Shown here one piece after another: positions 12,418 through 16,996 of a stretch of 16,996 bases of DNA. The notes beneath the pieces were generated by a model that worked only from the letters and a program-made list of their open reading frames with translations, made no database searches and had not been told where the DNA came from. Position numbers and translations under genes: made by a program. The number at the start of each line of letters is the position of its first letter. Positions within the stretch are counted from its first letter, which is position 1. The DNA lies in NCBI GenBank assembly GCA_035403265.1, contig DAONEV010000048.1:1-16996 (forward strand), read 5' to 3'. The stretch comes from JAAYVZ01 sp035403265 (GTDB taxonomy: Bacteria; Acidobacteriota; Thermoanaerobaculia; Thermoanaerobaculales; Thermoanaerobaculaceae).

Positions 12418-14118
12418 CTACAGCGCCCGAACTCGGGCCAACTCCTTGCCCTCCACGTCCTGGGTGTGGATGGCGCACGCCAGGCACGGGTCAAAGGAGT
12501 GGATGGTGCGCAGGACCTCCAGGGGCTTCTCCGGGTCGGCGATGGGGTTCCCCATGAGCGACGCCTCGTACGGCCCCTTCTGCCCCTTGTCGTCACGCGG
12601 GCCGGCGTTCCAGGTCGACGGCACCACCGCCTGGTAGTTGGCGATCTTGCCGTCCTTGATGACGACCCAGTGCGACAGGGTGCCGCGCGGCGCCTCGTGG
12701 AACCCGAAGCCGCGCTGCTCGCCTGAAGGGAAGACCGGTGGCACGAAGATCGAGGTGTCGCCCTTGCCGATGTTCTCGACCAGCAGGCCCCAGTGCTTGA
12801 GGGCCAGCTCGGAGAAGACCGCGCAGCGGATGGCACGGGCCGCGAGCCGCCCGAGGGTCGAGTGGAGCACCGCCGGGCCGAGCTTGACCCCCGCCACCGC
12901 CGAGGCGCGCTCGATGAAGAGCGTGGCGTACTTCTTGATCAGCTCGTGGCCGGTGGCGAACCCCACCAGCACCTGCGCGAGGGGCCCCACCTGCATCGGC
13001 TTGCCACCGAAGCGCGGGGCCTTGACCCACGAGTACTTGCCGTCGGCCGACCACTCGGAGTAGCGCGGAACCGTGTCCTCTTCCCACGGGTGGCGATCCC
13101 AGTCGCCGTCGTACCAGGCGTGGGCGATCGACTCGGTGACGCTGTCGCGGAAATACGGATCCTCGAAGCTGGTGATGGGCTTGGTGGTTCCCAGGTCGGC
13201 ACCCATGATGGTGCCGCCCGGCAGGTCGAACTGTGTGCCCTTGGTGTCGGTGGGCAGGTCGGGCACCGCCAGGTAGTTGGTCACCCCGGCGCCGTACCCC
13301 AGCCACTCCGGATACATGGCGCCGATCGCCGCCACGTCCACGAAGTACACCTGCTGCACGAAGGCTGCCGTCTGCTCGAGCAGGTCCTTGATCATGAAGA
13401 GCTTCTCCATGTTCAGGGTGGACTGGTTGTCGAGGTTGATGGCGTTGGCGACGCCTCCGACGGCGAGGTTCTGGATGTTGGGGGTCTTGGAGCCGAGGAT
13501 CGCCACGACCTTGTTGGCGACCTGCTGGTACTCGAGCGCCTGCAGGTAGTGGGAGACGGCCAACAGGTTGACCTCGGGCGCCAGCTTCATCGCCGGGTGA
13601 CCCCAGTAGCCGTTGGTGAAGATGCCGAGCTGGCCGCGCTCGACGAAGCTCTGCAGCCTGGCCTTCACGGCCTCGAGGTCGCGCCGGCCGTTGCGCGGCC
13701 ACGGGGAGAGCGACTCGGCCAGCGCCGCGGTTTTGGCCGGATCGGCCTTGAGCGCCGAGACCACGTCCACCCAGTCGAGCGCTGCCAGGTGGTAGAAGTG
13801 CACGATGTGGTCGTGCATGGCGTGGGCGGCCACGATGATGTTGCGGATGAGCTGGGCGTTGAGGGGGATCTCGAGCTTGAGGGCGTTCTCGACCGCCCGC
13901 ACCGAGGCGATGGCGTGCACGGTGGTGCAGACGCCACAGAAGCGCTGGGTGAACAGCCAGGCGTCACGCGGGTCGCGGCCCTTGAGGATGGCCTCGATGC
14001 CGCGGAACATCTGGCCTGACGACCAGGAGTTGCTGACCTTGCCGCCCTCGACCTCGACGTCGATGCGGAGGTGGCCTTCGATGCGAGTGATGGGATCGAC
14101 GGTAATGCGCTTGCCCAT
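12418..14118 (-). CDS. hybC: [NiFe] hydrogenase large (catalytic) subunit HybC
   Basis: This 566-residue protein carries both nickel-binding motifs: RFCGVCTTVH with Cys61 and Cys64, and DPCLACAIH with Cys545 and Cys548. After His551 remains a 15-residue tail (TQDVEGKELARVRAL) that the maturation protease is expected to remove. It holds the Ni-Fe(CN)2CO centre that splits H2. It is the same length as E. coli HybC (567) and has TRIEGHL near the start as usual for group 1 uptake enzymes. AGGGGG precedes the ATG and overlaps the end of hybB, nine bases away. There is no signal peptide; it should be exported with the small subunit. Confidence 0.97.
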   Translation of the reverse strand: MGKRITVDPITRIEGHLRIDVEVEGGKVSNSWSSGQMFRGIEAILKGRDPRDAWLFTQRFCGVCTTVHAIASVRAVENALKLEIPLNAQLIRNIIVAAHAMHDHIVHFYHLAALDWVDVVSALKADPAKTAALAESLSPWPRNGRRDLEAVKARLQSFVERGQLGIFTNGYWGHPAMKLAPEVNLLAVSHYLQALEYQQVANKVVAILGSKTPNIQNLAVGGVANAINLDNQSTLNMEKLFMIKDLLEQTAAFVQQVYFVDVAAIGAMYPEWLGYGAGVTNYLAVPDLPTDTKGTQFDLPGGTIMGADLGTTKPITSFEDPYFRDSVTESIAHAWYDGDWDRHPWEEDTVPRYSEWSADGKYSWVKAPRFGGKPMQVGPLAQVLVGFATGHELIKKYATLFIERASAVAGVKLGPAVLHSTLGRLAARAIRCAVFSELALKHWGLLVENIGKGDTSIFVPPVFPSGEQRGFGFHEAPRGTLSHWVVIKDGKIANYQAVVPSTWNAGPRDDKGQKGPYEASLMGNPIADPEKPLEVLRTIHSFDPCLACAIHTQDVEGKELARVRAL

Positions 14119-14127
14119 GCGTACCCC

Positions 14128-15315
14128 CTAGCTCCGGGCCCGGGTGGGCTCGAGGCCGCCAATGATCGGGAACAGCTTGACGATGACGACGTACGCCATG
14201 ATCTCCAGGGCGATGATGGCGATGGTGATGAAGACCTCCGTGAACGACGGGAAGTACTTCCAGTTGGCTCCCGGGTTGTAGGCCACGAGGTAGGTGTCCA
14301 GACGGTACAGGGAGCCGCCCACGACCACCAGGATGGCCGCGTTGAGCTGGCCGGAGACAGTCGCGCGGCGTTGCGACAGCAGCAGGAAGGCGCCATAGCC
14401 GAAAAGCACGATCTCGGCCCAGAAGCAGAGGGCCACCAGGCTTGGGTGGAACGCCAGGCCGAGGCGGCCACGGGCGACGATGTCGACGGCGCGGATCGCG
14501 AGATAGACAGCGACCACGCCACCGGTGACCCTGGCGAGCCTCGCCAGCATCGCGGTGTCGCGCCCGCGTCCAAACGCCGCCGCGCCCAGGTGGGACTCGA
14601 AGGCCACGATGGCGTAGCCCATCCCCACGCACGAGAGCAGGAAGAGTAGCGGCAGCAGCGGCGTCTGCCAGAGGCCGTGGAGCTTCTGGCCCGCCAGCAG
14701 CATGACGGCGCCGAGCGAGGACTGGTGCATGGTCGGCAGCAGCAGCCCGATCGCCAGGATCGGCACCATCAGCTTCTGCACGATCGGGTGGAACGTCCGG
14801 GAGATGCGGCGGAGGAAGGTGCTGGAGCTCTCCATCCAGCGCTCGAAGAACGCCGGCGAGAGCTCGATCCACAGCACGGCCACGTAGGTCATGACACAGA
14901 CAGCGACCTCGAGCAGCACCGAGTTGAGGTTCCACCACTGCGGCATGACCGGGATCTTGTAGATGTACAGCGGCCGGCCGACGTCCAGGTGAATGGCGAA
15001 CGAGGCCATGGTATAGCCGAGCGCCGAGGTGAGGATGGCGGGGCGCACCAGGGCGTGGAACTGTCCGCGATTGAAGATGTAGACGAGCAGCGCCATGGCG
15101 TAGCCGCCGCATCCCAGGGCGGTGCCGACGACGACGTCGAAGGCGATCCAGATCCCCCACGGGTAGCCGTCGGAGAGTCCCGTTGCGGCGCCCAGGCCCA
15201 TGGCGAACCGCCACACCATGAGCAGGGCCCCGACGCCGAAGATCGCGGCGAGGAGGCGGAAGGTGGGGGTCCAGATACGACCGCCCACCGGAGCCGGAAG
15301 GGCGTGCGCGCTCAT
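14128..15315 (-). CDS. hybB: Hydrogenase quinone-reducing membrane subunit HybB (NrfD family)
   Basis: This 395-residue protein has about ten hydrophobic helices. Family-like pieces include SDGYPWGIWIAFDV, GGYAMALLVYIF, HLDVGRPLYIYK, LPTMHQSSLGAVMLL and the GANWKYFPSFTEVFI end. It is part of the NrfD/PsrC/HybB group, which passes electrons between Fe-S subunits and quinone in the membrane. Length agrees with E. coli HybB (392). AAGGAGGG lies upstream of the ATG, which overlaps the hybA stop by four bases (ATGA), so translation is coupled. The frame is open further upstream through hybA but this start is fixed by the ribosome binding site. Confidence 0.95.
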   Translation of the reverse strand: MSAHALPAPVGGRIWTPTFRLLAAIFGVGALLMVWRFAMGLGAATGLSDGYPWGIWIAFDVVVGTALGCGGYAMALLVYIFNRGQFHALVRPAILTSALGYTMASFAIHLDVGRPLYIYKIPVMPQWWNLNSVLLEVAVCVMTYVAVLWIELSPAFFERWMESSSTFLRRISRTFHPIVQKLMVPILAIGLLLPTMHQSSLGAVMLLAGQKLHGLWQTPLLPLLFLLSCVGMGYAIVAFESHLGAAAFGRGRDTAMLARLARVTGGVVAVYLAIRAVDIVARGRLGLAFHPSLVALCFWAEIVLFGYGAFLLLSQRRATVSGQLNAAILVVVGGSLYRLDTYLVAYNPGANWKYFPSFTEVFITIAIIALEIMAYVVIVKLFPIIGGLEPTRARS

Positions 15316-16211
15316 GGCCGTCCCTCCTTCTTGTCGTCGGTGGCCTGCATGCGCCGGTTGCGCCAGACGACGCCGCCGAACACGGCCAGGAGGACCGCCG
15401 GAGCGGCGAACCCCTGGTAGAGGGCGTGCTGGATGTCCTGCTGGGTCGCCGGGACGCTCTCCGCGCCGAGGCTCGGCAGCCCGAGCTTGTCGAAGCCGAT
15501 GCCGGCCTTCGACAGGTACAGCACCTGGGTGCCACCCCCATCGCTCTCGCCGAAGACCCTTGGCTCGTAGCGGTCCGGGTGCTCGGCCAGACGACGCTTG
15601 GCCTCGGCCAGGAGCTGGGGATACTGGCCGAAGATCACCGCGTGCCTGGGGCAGACCTCGCAGCATGCCGGCTGCAGGCCCTTGATCACCCGGTGGTGGC
15701 ACATCTCGCACTTGACGACGCCCGGCCAGGCCTTGTGGAACTCGTAGGTGGGCACCCCATAGGGGCACGCGATGCCACAGTAGCGGCAGCCGGTGCAGCG
15801 CTCGCCGTGCCATGTGACGATGCCGAACTCACGCTTGGCGAGCGAGCCCATCATGCAGGCATTGATGCACGCGGGATCCACGCAGTGCATGCACTGGGCC
15901 TTCATGTAGGACTGCTGCCCGCCCTCCTCGTAGAGCTTGATGACATTGCGGGTCTTGGAGTTGAGGCTGGTCGGAGCGTCGTAGAGCGCGCCCATGGTGC
16001 TGGTGTCGGGCGGGTTGCCGTTGGCCTGCTTGCATGCCACCACGCAGGTCTTGCAGCCGATGCACAGCGCGGCGTCGTAGAGCATCCCGACGGCGTCGGC
16101 AGGGACGGCCCGCTTCTCACGGGCCTCGGCCGGGCTGGAGACGACAGCCGCCGCGGCTCCCGCTCCGGCCACCGCCGCCCCTTTCAAGAAGGCTCGACGG
16201 TTGACGGCCAT
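15312..16211 (-). CDS. hybA: Hydrogenase Fe-S electron-transfer subunit HybA
   Basis: This 299-residue protein has a Tat signal (NRRAFLKG, then an Ala-rich helix to about residue 30). Sixteen cluster cysteines lie in four groups: CIGCKTCVVAC (50-60), CMHCVDPACINAC (107-119), CTGCRYCGIAC (139-149), and CEMC with PACCEVC (168-187). This predicts four [4Fe-4S] clusters. A hydrophobic segment near the end (AAPAVLLAVFGGVVW) would anchor it, as in E. coli HybA. It relays electrons from the small subunit to HybB. The ATG at 16211 has GGGAGG upstream and is one base after the hybO stop. Confidence 0.96.
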   Translation of the reverse strand: MAVNRRAFLKGAAVAGAGAAAAVVSSPAEAREKRAVPADAVGMLYDAALCIGCKTCVVACKQANGNPPDTSTMGALYDAPTSLNSKTRNVIKLYEEGGQQSYMKAQCMHCVDPACINACMMGSLAKREFGIVTWHGERCTGCRYCGIACPYGVPTYEFHKAWPGVVKCEMCHHRVIKGLQPACCEVCPRHAVIFGQYPQLLAEAKRRLAEHPDRYEPRVFGESDGGGTQVLYLSKAGIGFDKLGLPSLGAESVPATQQDIQHALYQGFAAPAVLLAVFGGVVWRNRRMQATDDKKEGRP

Positions 16212-16212
16212 C

Positions 16213-16996
16213 TCACGCCTCCCTGTCGTCGTGGGGTGCGCTGCCGACCAGCTTCTTGGCGGCCATGAGGCCCGCACCGATCGCCGCACCGGCGGCCAGA
16301 CCGGCGGCCCCGGCCGTGACCGGACCGATCACATGGTGCTCCGCCTTGATCGGCGGGTAGGTGTCCGGCGGGGTCGGGCGGTCGATCTCGACGGTGGCGT
16401 GGATCGGCATGCGCCAGAGCAACGACTGCTCGGTGCAGCCGACGCAGGGGTGGCCGATGCCGATCGGCCAGGCGCCCGGCACCTCGCCAAAAGGCTGCAG
16501 CGAGCAACTGGCGTGGGTGGCGGGTCCTTTGCAGCCGGTCTTGTAGAGGCACCACCCCAGCTTGTGGCCCTCGTCGCCAAACCTCTCCACGAACCGGCCG
16601 GCGTCGAAGTGCGGGCGGCGCGGGCAGTCCTCGTGAATGACGCGGCGATAGGCAAAGAGCGGGCGCCCCTTGTCGTCGAGGGCCGGGAGCGTCCCGAAGG
16701 TCGCGTACTGCAGCGCAACCCCCAGGAAGTTGTAGGGGTTGGCCGGGCAGCCGGGAAGCGTGACCACGGTCTTGCCGGCCAACACCATGGGCGCCCCGGT
16801 GGCCCCGGTGGGGTTGGGCTCCGCAGAGGGAATGCCACCCCATGACGCACAGGAGCCGATGGCGATGATCGCGCCCGCCTTGTCGGCCACGTCGCGCACG
16901 ATTTCGAGCGCCGTGCGCCCGCCGATCTTGCAGTAGATGCCGTCGTCCTTCTCGGGGATCGCCCCCTCGATGACGCAGATGTACTTCCCTGCGTTG
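16213..16996 (-). CDS. hybO: [NiFe] hydrogenase small subunit HybO, C-terminal 261 residues (cut by window edge)
   Basis: The visible part starts at NAGKYICVIEGAIPEKDDG. It has the proximal-cluster cysteines of GSCASWGG and PGCPANPYNFLG, then the distal and medial ligands: HEDCPRRPHFDAG, GWCLYKTGCKGP, HASC and GHPCVGC. It ends in a Gly/Ala-rich hydrophobic segment (near 16240-16315) that should anchor it to the membrane, then a short basic tail. The Tat signal and first cluster cysteines lie beyond the window. The residue after ASWG, a Cys in oxygen-tolerant enzymes with the [4Fe-3S] cluster, is Gly here, as in standard Hyd-2-like enzymes. It is the first visible gene of the operon; any promoter is outside. 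Confidence 0.95.
   Translation of the reverse strand, partial: NAGKYICVIEGAIPEKDDGIYCKIGGRTALEIVRDVADKAGAIIAIGSCASWGGIPSAEPNPTGATGAPMVLAGKTVVTLPGCPANPYNFLGVALQYATFGTLPALDDKGRPLFAYRRVIHEDCPRRPHFDAGRFVERFGDEGHKLGWCLYKTGCKGPATHASCSLQPFGEVPGAWPIGIGHPCVGCTEQSLLWRMPIHATVEIDRPTPPDTYPPIKAEHHVIGPVTAGAAGLAAGAAIGAGLMAAKKLVGSAPHDDREA

Noticed and set aside
12793..14019. Plus-strand open frame of about 408 codons inside hybC
   Set aside because: It is antisense shadow of a clear hydrogenase large subunit in GC-rich DNA.
13964..15541. Alternative minus-strand frame overlapping hybB and hybC
   Set aside because: It is Arg/Pro/His-rich and out of frame with both recognised genes; no motif or ribosome binding site of its own.

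Overview
The window is GC-rich, densely coded bacterial chromosome, with most genes on the minus strand. I see no rRNA, tRNA or CRISPR array. A Hyb-type [NiFe] hydrogenase, multihaem cytochromes, an M14 peptidase and dockerin repeats with the FYLIN..FAGGP signature together suggest a Gram-negative anaerobic or microaerobic respirer. Acidobacteriota, or a similar soil or sediment phylum, is my best guess. This rests on protein style only and was not tested by any search.

Layout. (1) 1-903, minus: the N-terminal part of a secreted M14 zinc carboxypeptidase, cut by the window edge. (2) 1143-5786: a set of secreted proteins. It has a large plus-strand protein (signal peptide, cohesin-like domain, six Ig-like repeats, IPTL-CTERM-like C-terminal anchor) followed by a strong terminator. 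On the minus strand are a small cohesin-like protein, a four-cysteine secreted protein, and a paralogue of it that carries a C-terminal dockerin. (3) 6023-7486, minus: a membrane-anchored NapC/NirT-type six-haem cytochrome. (4) 7588-8780, plus: a decayed ISNCY-type transposase, then a flavoredoxin-like flavin reductase interrupted by a one-base slip in a run of nine C. (5) 9085-11208: a divergent pair, a monohaem cytochrome c lipoprotein (minus) and an extended SDR with an extra helical C-terminal domain (plus). Both starts lack a Shine-Dalgarno sequence and look leaderless. (6) 11291-16996, minus: a hydrogenase operon in the E. coli order hybO-hybA-hybB-hybC-hybD, with a small membrane protein after it. 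hybO runs off the window edge.

How the parts work together. The hydrogenase should oxidise H2 on the outer face of the cytoplasmic membrane and pass electrons through HybA and HybB to the quinone pool. The NapC/NirT-type cytochrome is the kind of protein that takes electrons from quinol to periplasmic acceptors. HybD matures the large subunit. The most unusual part is the secreted set: two related cohesin-like domains, one on an apparently anchored Ig-like stalk, next to a dockerin-bearing protein. This is the layout of a surface scaffold, but no polysaccharide-degrading enzyme is present in the window.
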